Shown here: in pieces, positions 1 to 9,001 of the stretch | Position numbering within the stretch: the first letter of the stretch is position 1 | Layout of the letters: every line of letters starts with the position of its first letter | NCBI GenBank assembly: GCA_035647615.1 | Contig: DASRND010000037.1 | Coordinates: forward strand, 1-64,000 | Direction: 5' to 3' | Source of the DNA: Bacteroidales bacterium | Lineage (GTDB): Bacteria; Bacteroidota; Bacteroidia; Bacteroidales; 4484-276 | Length of the DNA stretch: 64,000 nt | The notes under the pieces: model-generated | The model's input: only the letters and a program-made list of their open reading frames with translations | Told to the model about the DNA's origin: nothing | Databases searched by the model: none | Translations under genes and position numbers: made by a program

Positions 1-918
1 GTGTTAACGATTAAATACAAAGCTGCATTGGAAGATGAATGGACCACGCTCGAAACCTTTTCTACGGACGTGACTGAGTGGACTGAAGTTTCTATCGTGC
101 TTCCTAATCTGTCGGACAGTTACTATGTTGCTTTCGAAGGCGAATGTAACTCAGGTATGGGCATTACCATAGACGAGGTTTCCATCAATGAGCCACAGAC
201 GCAGAGCTTTGTCATTACGGCTGGAGCCGAAGGCAACGGAACCATCACTCCTTCGGGGCAGGTGTTTGTTCCTGCCGGCGAAACGCAACAATTTGATGTG
301 AAAGCTTATCATGGACATCAAATCGCTTCACTTTTAGTGGATGATGCAGCCATTGTAGCGGCTCAGGGTGAATCACAATTTACATTTACCTTCCAGTCAG
401 TAAATGCAGCACATACCATCATGGCCTATTTTACAGCTAATGCACAAAGTGTTACGGTTGAGGTAGTGCCACATGGGGCCGGTTCTGTTAGTATACAAGG
501 AGAGCGCTATTATGGAAACACCATTAAGCTTTACGCACGGTCATCAGGAAGCAATTATGTTTTCTCACATTGGGAAGCCGATGGAAAAACAATTGCAACT
601 GAAAATCCTTTCAAGTTTGAATTGCTTTCGGATACATTGTTTGAAGCCCATTTCAGGCTTGTAACCGGAATCGGAAGCAGACGCGACTTGAGTGATCACG
701 TGAGGGTATATCCAAACCCGATGAAAGACGATCTACATATTGATCTGCCTATCGATGCCCTGGTGCGCGTGTTTGATATGCAGGGAAGGCTGCAATACGA
801 AGCTAAATTGTCTTCAGGAACGAATACAATAAATCTAAGTGGATTAAACCAGGGCACATATATTCTCAAACTGCAATTCGAAGACCAGGTGATTACCAAA
901 AGGATTTTACATTATTAA
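1..918 (+). CDS. T9SS-secreted adhesin-like protein, C-terminal part (5' end outside window)
   Basis: This is the C-terminal 305 residues of a larger secreted protein. The reading frame is open at base 1, so the GTG there is probably not the true start. Residues 1-63 look like the end of a jelly-roll 'choice-of-anchor J'/cleaved-adhesin domain, with the typical closing pattern GITIDEVSI. Residues about 70-145 and 147-220 resemble two bacterial surface repeat modules (InlB B-repeat type, e.g. GNGTITPSG and GAGSVSIQG). Residues about 233-305 are a type A T9SS sorting domain (VYPNPMKDDLHIDL, ending KRILHY). The protein should cross the outer membrane by T9SS and be anchored or released at the surface. 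The ligand is unknown. The family assignment is good; the role is inferred. Confidence 0.8.
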   Translation: MLTIKYKAALEDEWTTLETFSTDVTEWTEVSIVLPNLSDSYYVAFEGECNSGMGITIDEVSINEPQTQSFVITAGAEGNGTITPSGQVFVPAGETQQFDVKAYHGHQIASLLVDDAAIVAAQGESQFTFTFQSVNAAHTIMAYFTANAQSVTVEVVPHGAGSVSIQGERYYGNTIKLYARSSGSNYVFSHWEADGKTIATENPFKFELLSDTLFEAHFRLVTGIGSRRDLSDHVRVYPNPMKDDLHIDLPIDALVRVFDMQGRLQYEAKLSSGTNTINLSGLNQGTYILKLQFEDQVITKRILHY

Positions 919-1016
919 TGGCCTGGTGAACAGATACTGGTTTTAGGAAACTGGGACTATTGGTCTGCTTTTAATAGCTGCCTTTGTGCTCATTGTGGTT
1001 AAAAAGAAACGAATAA

Positions 1017-1088
1017 ACCGCTGAGGCGGAGAGACGCAGAGGGAAAACGTTAGGAAATTAAATCTCTGCGCCTCTCCGCCTCAGCGGT
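1017..1088. repeat. Long inverted repeat (family F hairpin)
   Basis: Two 25-nt arms, 1017-1041 and 1064-1088, are reverse complements except for one position that can pair as G-U. The arms contain the GCGGAGAGACGCAGAG core. Related sequence recurs near 10301-10330 and 30113-30153. Just upstream (about 985-1005) is a fragment, CTCATTGTGGTTAAA, shared with the internal part of the family B elements. Confidence 0.8.
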
Positions 1089-1135
1089 AAAAAAGAGTTA
1101 TCCACGGAAACGTAATCGGTACAATACAAAAAAAG

Positions 1136-1163
1136 AAAGCCCGGCAATTACACCGGGCTTTTT
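1136..1163. terminator. Bidirectional intrinsic terminator between convergent genes
   Basis: A perfect 9-bp stem (AAAGCCCGG at 1136-1144 with CCGGGCTTT at 1153-1161) has a T run on the plus strand and an A run upstream, which becomes a T run on the minus strand. It lies between the convergent genes ending at 918 and 1170, so it can serve both. Confidence 0.85.
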
Positions 1164-1169
1164 GATTTG

Positions 1170-4100
1170 TTACTGCAACACCACCTTTTTGGTGAAGCTG
1201 AGATCGCGCGTGGTGATTTTAATAATATAAATCCCTTTCGGGTAGGATGAGAGATTTATTCGGCCTTCCCCGGAGAGATTCATCTGTAGAAGGTTTTCGC
1301 TGACGGCGTTATAAACTTCAACGGTGTAATTATCCTCAATGCCGGAAATCTGTACATCGCCGGTAGTGGGATTGGGATAGATACTGATGCTGCCGGGATC
1401 GACCACTGAAATTCCCACACTACTCAGATGGATGCTGGTGGCAACAGAAACTCCATGCGCCACGAAAGCATTTCCTTCCTGGTAGTCTGCATCCCACGAA
1501 AGTAGCAGATCAAAGGTTTGGTCATCCTCGGGCCGATATAGGCGGTAGCGAATTTCTTCACCATCGGTAAGCCCATCATTTTGTTCCGTCGTTGCATCGT
1601 CACCATACAAAACCAGTGTGGTCTGTTCATCGCTGATCTGAGCCAATCCGGTGCAAAGTCCGTTTTGGCCGAAGCCGGCAAGAATATCCCCTGGCTTGAG
1701 CTGCGCGACAGCATTTGCATCAAATGCAATCACATGAGATATTGGCGTTGGCGTAACCGTCGCAAAAGGTGAAAGGATGGGTTCTTCCGGTTTTGTTTCC
1801 GGCGCAGCCTTATCGGCGTAGTATGGATAGCTGATCGAAGTCGGAGCGTAGCAATAGACGAAATAGGCTTTCCCGGGATTGACGAATCCAAGCGTATTGA
1901 TGCCCATTTCTTTCCATAGCAATTTCGATCCGGCCACCTGCTTCACAATTTTAATATCGTTATTAAAACCAAAAACAAAATCGCTCGAAACCGGAGTTTT
2001 GCTAAGCATCGGCACCAGGTTCCATCCTTTTGACAATTGCACCGTGAGTTCCTCTAAAAATTCGCCACAGAAATGCATATCAACCATTCCTGCAGATTTC
2101 AGGCAGTAGCCCGAATACGCATTCCACGGGTTAAAGGGATAGATGTTCCCGCCCGGGAAATAGACATCGCCATCGAGATTGTAAAGGATTATCAGTTGAT
2201 TTTGCATGTCTGAAAAAATCTCCTGAATGTCGGAGTTCTGTTGGGTAAGGAAGCTCGAAATTCCCATCCAGCCCTGCGGTATTTCTACCAACTGCGAGGG
2301 CTTAACCCGAATGTTGATAATAGATTCATTTTCACAGCCGGTTTCCGGATCGGTGTAGTGGTAGGTAATTTCATGATTACCAATATTCGCAATTTCCGGG
2401 AAGAAGGTGTTTCCGGCCACACCGAGTCCGGAATAAGTGCCGCCGGAGGGAGTGCAGGCATCCAAGATGATCGGGCCATCATATTTGCAAACCTCACCAG
2501 GAATATTGCAGGTGATTACAGGAGTAGGATAAACCTCGATAACAAAGGAGCAATTTCCGGAGCAACCAAATTCGTCAGAATAGTTGTATTGGATGAGATG
2601 CGTTCCCGGGCCTGCAAGCTCCGGATAAAACTTGCCGGATGCAACACCCTCACCGGAATATATTCCCCCTTCCGGCGAAGCAAAATCCAGCGTAAGCGGC
2701 GCTTCATAAATACAAATACCCATCGTTTCCGGGCAAACCATCTCCGGCATAAGCTGAACAGTAATTAGAAATGTGCATTCCGAGCTGCAGCCATAGATGC
2801 TGGTAAACTGGTAAGTGATCAGATACTCGCCCGCTCCCGCAACCGCAGGATCAAAAACATTTCCCGATACGCCATTACCCGAATAAATTCCTCCGGCAGG
2901 CTCCGCAAAGTCGAGCGCAAGGGGTCCGTTATCCAAACACATTTCGATATCCGCACCACAGGAAACTGCAGGAAGTTCATGCACTGTAATTTCAAAACTG
3001 CATGTGCTGGTGCAGAAATTAATGGGTGAAGTGTAGCTGTAGAATATTTCATGGATTCCCACACCAGCCTGCGCCGGAGTGAATGTTGTCCCATCAATTC
3101 CATTGCCCGAAAGCGTTCCGCCGGCGGGCGAAAGTCCAATGATTTCAAAAGGAGCGGCATCAAGGCAAACTTCCATATTGGCCGGGCACGTTACTTCGGG
3201 AGCAGGCAGCACGGTAATTTTGAAGCTGCAACTGTTTTCACATCCAAACCCATCCACAAAAGTGTAGGTGATGTTTTTGATGCCAGTGCCGGTGGTAGCG
3301 GGATCGAAAATCCCATTAACCACGCCGGTGCCTGTGTAAACACCTCCTGCCGGACTTGCTCCGGTGATAGCAAACGGCGCATCATTCTGACAAACTGCGT
3401 AATTTCCCGGACAACTTACCACTGGCAAAGGTTTAACGTGAATGGTGAAGTTGCACGAAGCCGAACAGCCATTTGCGTCGGTGTAGGAATAAACGATTTC
3501 ATGATCGCCTACGCCGGCAAGTTGCGGATCGAAACTATTAGCACTAACTCCCGCGCCACTGTAGATTCCTCCGTCAGGAAGGGCATCGCTTAAGGCAATG
3601 GTTTCGCTATCGACACACACCATCATATCCTCCGGACAAATCACCACCGGCAAAGGATTTACCACGATGGTAAAAGTGCAAACATTAGAACAACCATTTG
3701 CATCGGTGAAGAAATATTCGATTTCATGGGTTCCAACACCAGCAAGTGCCGGCGTGAAAATCCCGTTGCTTACGCCCAAACCCTGATAGTTTCCACCGGC
3801 AGGATTAGCACCTGACAAAGTTACGGGATCGTGATCGATACATAACGCCACGTCAGCGGGGCAGCTTACATCCGGCAGTGCGTTTACGGTAACGGCAAAG
3901 CTACACGTGTTGGTGCAGCCATTTTCATCCGTAAAAACATAGGCGATGGTGTGCGTTCCAATACCCGCCACGACAGGGTTGAACTGCGCTCCGTCGACAC
4001 CCGGGCCGGAATAAGTTCCTCCTGTGGGCTGGGCAACCGGCAAGGCGGTGATGCCCGCATCCACACAGATTTCAAAATCTTCGGGACAAGACATTTCGGG

Positions 4101-6689
4101 CAAAGGATTTACAGTAATGAAAAAGCTGCATGTGTTGGTACAGAAGTTTTCATCCGTAAACGCGTAGATAATTTCATGGCTTCCCGCTCCTGCTGTTGCT
4201 GGATAAAAGGTTCCATTGCTCACGCCTGTGCCTTCGTAAATTCCATTTGCGGGCAATGCCGAATGGAGGGCAAAAGGCGTTTGATCGATGCAAACTGCAA
4301 TATTGTTCGGACAACTCATCTGCGGCAGCGCATGCACCGTAATGATTAATGAACAGGTTCCGGTGCAGCCGTCAGGCGAGGTATAGCTGTAAATAATAAG
4401 GTGTTCGCCGGCTCCTGCCAGCGCGGGATCGAATATTCCCGCATCCACACCGGCACCGGTGTAAATTCCATTGGCCGGCGTAGCGCCCGAAAGTACAAAG
4501 GGAGCAGCATCAATACACACTTCTATTGGTGCAGGGCAATTAACCACCGGCATGGGATGCACGGTAATAAAAAACGTGCAGGCGGTAGAACTTCCATTAA
4601 AATAGGTATAGGTGTAGGTTATCTCATAAGTTCCCACGCCAGCGGTAGTGGGATCGAAAGCCCCTGCCACCATTCCGGTTCCTGTGAAGGTTCCGCCCGG
4701 TGGAGTGGCCAGCGGCTCAAAAGCCGGCGCATTTAAACAAATCGCTGTATCCGGCGGGCAGCCAAACTCGGCGACTTGGAAAACGGACATCGCCCAACCA
4801 TCGTAGCTGCCTCCCTGATATTTTACGGGGTTGTGCTGCGGAAGATCGAGAATGGCGAAAACTTCCGTTTGATCGGAATGTTGAAGCGCTGTATCAGTTA
4901 CTGCTATTATCCCATTGGTGGTTGCTGCCGGTACCTTCCAGTTTTTGATGCCACGGACGGCAGGAACGTTCACGGCAATCGGTTCCCAATTCGTTCCGCC
5001 ATCGGACGAGTAGCTGATATTTACAAGGCTGATGCCCGAACTCTCCCAAAAAATGGTATAGGGCGTTCCGGCATAGAGGTTTGCAAAAGTGTTGGTTATG
5101 GTAACAAATAGTGGCGGAATGGTAAATGCTTCGCTTACTGCTTCCAGCCCTTCCACATCCAAGCTTATGAGCTTAAATCTGGCTGCTTCTGTTGGCGTGT
5201 TGGGAACGGAAAAGGCCAGTTTTGCGGCTTCCGCCGGATACAGTTGCATAAGCGTATCCGGCCAGCTTAGGCCATCATCTGTGCTGAACAAAATCATCAG
5301 GCGAAAGGTATTCGTGGATTCCCATTTGATGGTTTGCACAGTGCTTCCATCCCAAATTTCGCCACCCAGAGGATTAACAAAATCCAGGCTTGGTTGGATA
5401 TTACTTCCCCGGGCATAGCCGTCAAAGCTGCCGCCACGAAACTTGGCCGGATTGGCCACCGGTAACGGTACAATAGTGAAAGTGCCGGTTTCATCGAAAA
5501 TAGTTCCGGTACTGTCCGTAATCCTAACGATGCCTTCTTCGGTAGGTTCGGGAACTTTCCAGTTTTTGATGTCCCGTGTGGCTTCCACATTCATAGCAAT
5601 GGTGTCCCAGGTGGCCGATGCATCCGCTGAGTAGAAAATATTTACATGGCTTACGCCTGAGCTTTTCCACATAATGGGATAGGGTGTTCCGGAATAGATT
5701 TGTTGAAACTCATTTTGGATTTCGATAAAAGGTTCCGGGATGGTAAAATCTCCGCTTTCGGCTTCCAGCCCCGGCACATCCAGGCTCACCAGCTTAAAAC
5801 GCGCAGCAGTGGTGGGTGTATTGGGAATTGTAATCCCGTATTTTGATGCCTCTGCCGGATAAAGTGTTTGCAGGGTATCCGGCCATGTATTTCCACCATC
5901 AGCGCTGAAGAGCATCATTATCCGGAAGGTGTTGTTAGCATTCCAGCTTAATAATTGTTCCGTGCTGCCATCCCAAACTTCTCCACCTGCCGGCGAAACA
6001 ACTTCAAGCTGCGGCGCAAGATTGCTGCTACGTGCATAGCCATCGAAGCTGCCACCGTGGTATTTGGCAACATTCATTAGCGTAGTTTCCGCAATGACAA
6101 AAGGTTCTGATACAGTAAACATTTCCGGGCTTGCAGCATCCACCAATTTGAGCAGACAGTTTTGAGAGGCTTCGGGCAGTGGCCAATTTTTGATGCCTGA
6201 AGGAGCATCCACATTTTCAAAAATCGTATCCCAGGTTGTTCCTCCATCGTTTGAAAATAAAACATCCAAATGAAAGATACAGGAGCTTTGCCAGCGGATG
6301 GAGTATGCATTACCCTGGGTAAGATTAGCGGGTTGAACCAGATTGATGTAGGGTTCTGGGATGGTAAACAATCCTGACACTGTGTTGATGGCAGGATTAT
6401 CGGTATCCGACAGGCGGATACGAGCAGAGTCTGTGGGCTGAGCCGGTACCGTCCAACCATAGCTGTTGGCTGTGGCAGGATAAGCGGCTTCGATCAATTG
6501 CCAGGAAGTGCCGCCGTTGGCGCTAAATTCGATCCTGATCAGATTGATGTTTTGCGACACCCATTTGATGGTGTGGGTAGTTGCTCCATCCCAGCTTACG
6601 CCGGCTGCCGGCTGCAAAAGCGTGATGCTTTGCTGCCCCTGCACACACAAGGCCAGCATCATGTTTATTAATAGTAGTATTTTTTTCAT
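1170..6689 (-). CDS. Giant T9SS-secreted surface protein with 11 tandem ~75-aa repeats
   Basis: 1839 residues. Residues 1-19 form a signal peptide ending in VQGQQ. Residues about 21-636 hold three tandem ~205-aa modules, each of two Ser-Thr-rich Kre9/Knh1-like beta domains (FSANGGTSW, FSADGGNTW and similar). The modules are separated by a conserved linker, GGSFDGYAR or GGSYDGW. Residues about 642-1465 are 11 tandem repeats of ~75 aa, each starting near CP-x5-C and carrying GG-x-Y-x-G-x-GV, FDPA-x-AG and GC-x3-C-x-F-x-I-x-V. Two cysteine pairs per repeat could form disulfides. Residues about 1470-1760 form a unique region, and the last ~75 residues are a type A T9SS sorting domain (SIYPNPTTGDVQI). 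The gene starts 10 nt downstream of the formylglycine-enzyme-like gene, suggesting co-transcription. The function is not recognised; a surface adhesin or stalk is the likely role. Confidence 0.85.
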   Translation of the reverse strand: MKKILLLINMMLALCVQGQQSITLLQPAAGVSWDGATTHTIKWVSQNINLIRIEFSANGGTSWQLIEAAYPATANSYGWTVPAQPTDSARIRLSDTDNPAINTVSGLFTIPEPYINLVQPANLTQGNAYSIRWQSSCIFHLDVLFSNDGGTTWDTIFENVDAPSGIKNWPLPEASQNCLLKLVDAASPEMFTVSEPFVIAETTLMNVAKYHGGSFDGYARSSNLAPQLEVVSPAGGEVWDGSTEQLLSWNANNTFRIMMLFSADGGNTWPDTLQTLYPAEASKYGITIPNTPTTAARFKLVSLDVPGLEAESGDFTIPEPFIEIQNEFQQIYSGTPYPIMWKSSGVSHVNIFYSADASATWDTIAMNVEATRDIKNWKVPEPTEEGIVRITDSTGTIFDETGTFTIVPLPVANPAKFRGGSFDGYARGSNIQPSLDFVNPLGGEIWDGSTVQTIKWESTNTFRLMILFSTDDGLSWPDTLMQLYPAEAAKLAFSVPNTPTEAARFKLISLDVEGLEAVSEAFTIPPLFVTITNTFANLYAGTPYTIFWESSGISLVNISYSSDGGTNWEPIAVNVPAVRGIKNWKVPAATTNGIIAVTDTALQHSDQTEVFAILDLPQHNPVKYQGGSYDGWAMSVFQVAEFGCPPDTAICLNAPAFEPLATPPGGTFTGTGMVAGAFDPTTAGVGTYEITYTYTYFNGSSTACTFFITVHPMPVVNCPAPIEVCIDAAPFVLSGATPANGIYTGAGVDAGIFDPALAGAGEHLIIYSYTSPDGCTGTCSLIITVHALPQMSCPNNIAVCIDQTPFALHSALPANGIYEGTGVSNGTFYPATAGAGSHEIIYAFTDENFCTNTCSFFITVNPLPEMSCPEDFEICVDAGITALPVAQPTGGTYSGPGVDGAQFNPVVAGIGTHTIAYVFTDENGCTNTCSFAVTVNALPDVSCPADVALCIDHDPVTLSGANPAGGNYQGLGVSNGIFTPALAGVGTHEIEYFFTDANGCSNVCTFTIVVNPLPVVICPEDMMVCVDSETIALSDALPDGGIYSGAGVSANSFDPQLAGVGDHEIVYSYTDANGCSASCNFTIHVKPLPVVSCPGNYAVCQNDAPFAITGASPAGGVYTGTGVVNGIFDPATTGTGIKNITYTFVDGFGCENSCSFKITVLPAPEVTCPANMEVCLDAAPFEIIGLSPAGGTLSGNGIDGTTFTPAQAGVGIHEIFYSYTSPINFCTSTCSFEITVHELPAVSCGADIEMCLDNGPLALDFAEPAGGIYSGNGVSGNVFDPAVAGAGEYLITYQFTSIYGCSSECTFLITVQLMPEMVCPETMGICIYEAPLTLDFASPEGGIYSGEGVASGKFYPELAGPGTHLIQYNYSDEFGCSGNCSFVIEVYPTPVITCNIPGEVCKYDGPIILDACTPSGGTYSGLGVAGNTFFPEIANIGNHEITYHYTDPETGCENESIINIRVKPSQLVEIPQGWMGISSFLTQQNSDIQEIFSDMQNQLIILYNLDGDVYFPGGNIYPFNPWNAYSGYCLKSAGMVDMHFCGEFLEELTVQLSKGWNLVPMLSKTPVSSDFVFGFNNDIKIVKQVAGSKLLWKEMGINTLGFVNPGKAYFVYCYAPTSISYPYYADKAAPETKPEEPILSPFATVTPTPISHVIAFDANAVAQLKPGDILAGFGQNGLCTGLAQISDEQTTLVLYGDDATTEQNDGLTDGEEIRYRLYRPEDDQTFDLLLSWDADYQEGNAFVAHGVSVATSIHLSSVGISVVDPGSISIYPNPTTGDVQISGIEDNYTVEVYNAVSENLLQMNLSGEGRINLSSYPKGIYIIKITTRDLSFTKKVVLQ

Positions 6690-6699
6690 GGCAGATCTA

Positions 6700-8211
6700 T
6701 TATGGAAGCACAGGGGTATTTCTTACATAACGAGCCCCAACCCAGGCACCGTATTCAAATCGAGAATAAGAAACATTGTAACCCCTTGAGGAAAAGTCTA
6801 TGTTATCAATCATAAATTTTGTGCCATCGGGGTTTAAACGCAAAATGGAATTGGCCCTGCCGTTTGAATTCAATTCCCCATCACCGTGGGCATCAATGTA
6901 ACTGCGGAATCCACCCAAATAATAATCATCAAAATTTGTCAATTCAATGGCAATCTCAGCAAGGTTACCTGAAAGTTCCATCACACCGTAATAGCCTGCC
7001 CCGGCACTGAGCCTGCTGCTGGTTTCGTTGGCAAAAATACCGGCGCGCACCGGACCATTGCCCCCGTCACCACCATTTATGTGATTCTCAAGGTATCGCC
7101 AATTGGCGTTTTCCGGTTGTGGCATTTCTGTGCCATTTTCACTTCCTGCAATAGCTAGGAGCTGTTGTCCTGTTTCAGAAGTATTCCCCCATGCATATTC
7201 ATTCACAACAGGATTAAGCGGACCGCGCGCTGCTTTTTCGTATTCCAATTCAGTCATGGGGCGTAAGCCCATCCAATCTGCCAGGGATACTGGTCCATAA
7301 CCAACTAGATAATTACAAGCCCTGTCTGGTCTGGCACATGCATACTTTCCATCTTCATAAGTAATGGTAAAACGGTAATATTTGGCATTGGGATCAGTGG
7401 GAAATAAAAATGAAGAACTGATTTGATTTTCAGTGAGTGAATTGAGAAAATCGGTGTATTGCCCCTGGGTGGTTTCATACTTCATCATATAAAATGCCCG
7501 ATAACCAGTTGGGAAGTTGGGGTTATCAATAATCCCGTCGCCATCCCAATCCAGACCTTCCCTGCCATGTACACGTAACCCAATCAATCTTGCCTGTTCG
7601 TCAGCATAATAGCTTCCAGCTACCATCAGAGGAGACAAATAATCATCAATGTAAACATTATCGGGAGAGCCTTTCAGGTGCCAGGATTGAGAGTTCATAG
7701 ATTCCCCATTCCCGTCCCCAAAGGCAAAGGGGCCTTCGGGAATGTACACCATCTCGGTGCCATACACATGCAGCTCAATGTCTTCAGGCAGGGCATCAAA
7801 GCCGTTCAGGCCATAGTTCCATTGCAGCATTACGCTGTCGGCAGCAAAGGTGCCATCGCTCAGCTCGCTGCGGTAGATAAATGCACCCACGCCGTAGTAG
7901 GTGCCATCCAGTTCAAGGCTGTCGTTGGGTACAATCAGCGCATGGGCTGTTCCGGTGCCGGGAGTTTCGCCGCCCAAACTCAGCTTGCAGTGGCGGTAGG
8001 GTTTTGTGCCGTCATAATACTTGGCAAAAACCCAGGCGGCATCCCAGTTGATGGCGTCGCGCCAGGAGTGATCCCAGCTAATGTCGAAACGGATCATCAC
8101 GGTTTTGGCGATGGGATCGTTACCCGTCAAAGCCACGTTTTTAATTTGCAAATTGTTGGCTCCCAGGCCAAGCCCGGCAAACAACAGCAGGAAAGTAATA
8201 CACTTTTTCAT
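6700..8211 (-). CDS. Secreted formylglycine-generating-enzyme-like (SUMF1-fold) protein
   Basis: 503 residues from ATG 8211. A longer in-frame extension exists, but this ATG is followed directly by a signal peptide (MKKCITFLLLFAGLGLG). The first ~160 residues are an N-terminal beta region of unknown type. From about residue 165 the protein follows the FGE-sulfatase/SUMF1 pattern: MVYIPEGPFAFGDG, MKYETTQGQYTDFLNSL, RPMTELEYEKAARG, GVMELSGNLAEIAIE and GARYVR. Bacteroidota use this fold both in true enzymes and in structural proteins such as GldJ/GldK. The catalytic cysteine pair of formylglycine-generating enzymes is not evident, so an enzymatic role is doubtful. No lipobox cysteine is seen. 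It sits 10 nt upstream of the giant repeat protein in the same orientation, so a joint role at the surface is inferred. Confidence 0.75.
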   Translation of the reverse strand: MKKCITFLLLFAGLGLGANNLQIKNVALTGNDPIAKTVMIRFDISWDHSWRDAINWDAAWVFAKYYDGTKPYRHCKLSLGGETPGTGTAHALIVPNDSLELDGTYYGVGAFIYRSELSDGTFAADSVMLQWNYGLNGFDALPEDIELHVYGTEMVYIPEGPFAFGDGNGESMNSQSWHLKGSPDNVYIDDYLSPLMVAGSYYADEQARLIGLRVHGREGLDWDGDGIIDNPNFPTGYRAFYMMKYETTQGQYTDFLNSLTENQISSSFLFPTDPNAKYYRFTITYEDGKYACARPDRACNYLVGYGPVSLADWMGLRPMTELEYEKAARGPLNPVVNEYAWGNTSETGQQLLAIAGSENGTEMPQPENANWRYLENHINGGDGGNGPVRAGIFANETSSRLSAGAGYYGVMELSGNLAEIAIELTNFDDYYLGGFRSYIDAHGDGELNSNGRANSILRLNPDGTKFMIDNIDFSSRGYNVSYSRFEYGAWVGARYVRNTPVLP

Positions 8212-8320
8212 AGACGTAGGTTTTTTAAAAATTAACAAATGATTTATGATGCGCAATGGATGTATTGCGGGAAATTGCAGTGGGAAACAGGGTAAGTAAC
8301 ATGTCAAAAAAAATTAATAA

Positions 8321-8378
8321 GGCTTCGACTACGCTCAGCCACCAGGCTTTGACACGGTGGCTGAGCGTAGTCGAAGCC
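8321..8378. repeat. Perfect 23-bp inverted repeat (family C hairpin)
   Basis: The arms 8321-8343 and 8356-8378 are exact reverse complements around a 12-nt loop and carry the motif CTTCGACTACGCTCAGCC. Related partial copies (TTCGACAAGCTCA) lie at about 29964-30045 and 43748-43775. No T run follows, so this is a dispersed element, not a simple terminator. Confidence 0.85.
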
Positions 8379-8480
8379 AGCTCAGCCAATAAATGAACAG
8401 GCCAAAAGTATTTATAAAAAGTTGGAAGAACAAGGGTATGCGCGTAATTTGTAAGGGTTACAAATAAGAGTTGTCCACAA

Positions 8481-8612
8481 ATTAAGCCTCACCCCTGGCC
8501 CCTCTCCAATTGGAGAGGGGAGCGCTTCTGCGTGGCGGTAGGGTTGTTTGCCAAACGAAGCACGTTGCTTTGGTTTTTGCATTATGCCACGAAAGAGAGC
8601 TCCCTTCTCCAG
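8481..8612 (+). repeat. Family A dispersed repeat, copy 1
   Basis: A ~130-bp unit starting ATTAAGCCTCACCCC. It contains a perfect 22-bp palindrome at 8499-8520 (core CCCTCTCCAATTGGAGAGGG), then GCGCTTCTGCG, then a downstream part with GCACGTTGCTTTGG and CCACGAAAGAGAGCTCCCTT. Copy 2 lies at 8659-8790 and a diverged copy at 11790-11935. The short ORFs across it exist only because of the repeat and are not genes. Confidence 0.85.
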
Positions 8613-8658
8613 GTCGGGGAAGGGTCGGGGATGGGGCATTGGCGAATTCAATCCACGA

Positions 8659-8790
8659 ATTAAGCCTCACCCCTGGCCCCTCTCCAATTGGAGAGGGGAG
8701 CGCTTCTGCGAGGCGGTAGGGTTGTTTTCAAACGAAGCACGTTGCTTTGGTTTTCACATTATGCCACGAAAGAGAGCTCCCTTCTCCGCC
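8659..8790 (+). repeat. Family A dispersed repeat, copy 2
   Basis: A near-identical direct repeat of 8481-8612, including the same 22-bp palindrome at 8677-8698. It begins within TCCACGAATTAAGCC, which is the left-arm sequence of a family B element, so A appears inserted into B here. The right arm of B is found at 8908-8950. Confidence 0.85.
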
Positions 8791-8907
8791 GGTTGGCGGA
8801 AAGGGAGACCCGCCGCACAAGCCGCAGCAGCGGCCAGTGTGTTGGCATTGGGGTCTCAGGAAGTGTCCATTTTTATGAGAGCTAATAAAAAGCACCTAAA
8901 TAATTCG

Positions 8908-8950
8908 TGACAATTCGCCTAATTGGCGAAAATTCGTGGACAGCAGGTTT
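8908..8950 (+). repeat. Family B element, right arm only
   Basis: It contains AATTCGCCTAATTGGCGAAA (an internal stem TTCGCC/GGCGAA) followed by ATTCGTGGACAGCAGG, matching the right end of the full family B element at 61257-61487. Together with 8212-9001 this intergenic stretch of ~790 bp holds only C, A and B repeats and no supportable gene. Confidence 0.7.
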
Positions 8951-9001
8951 GTCCTTGAATTCATACAAATTTTGCATTGATGAATGATTAATGAATTTCG
9001 A

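Noticed and set aside
8412..8910. Several 60-120-aa ORFs on both strands
   Set aside because: All are produced by the A and B repeat elements; the same translated text recurs in each repeat copy.
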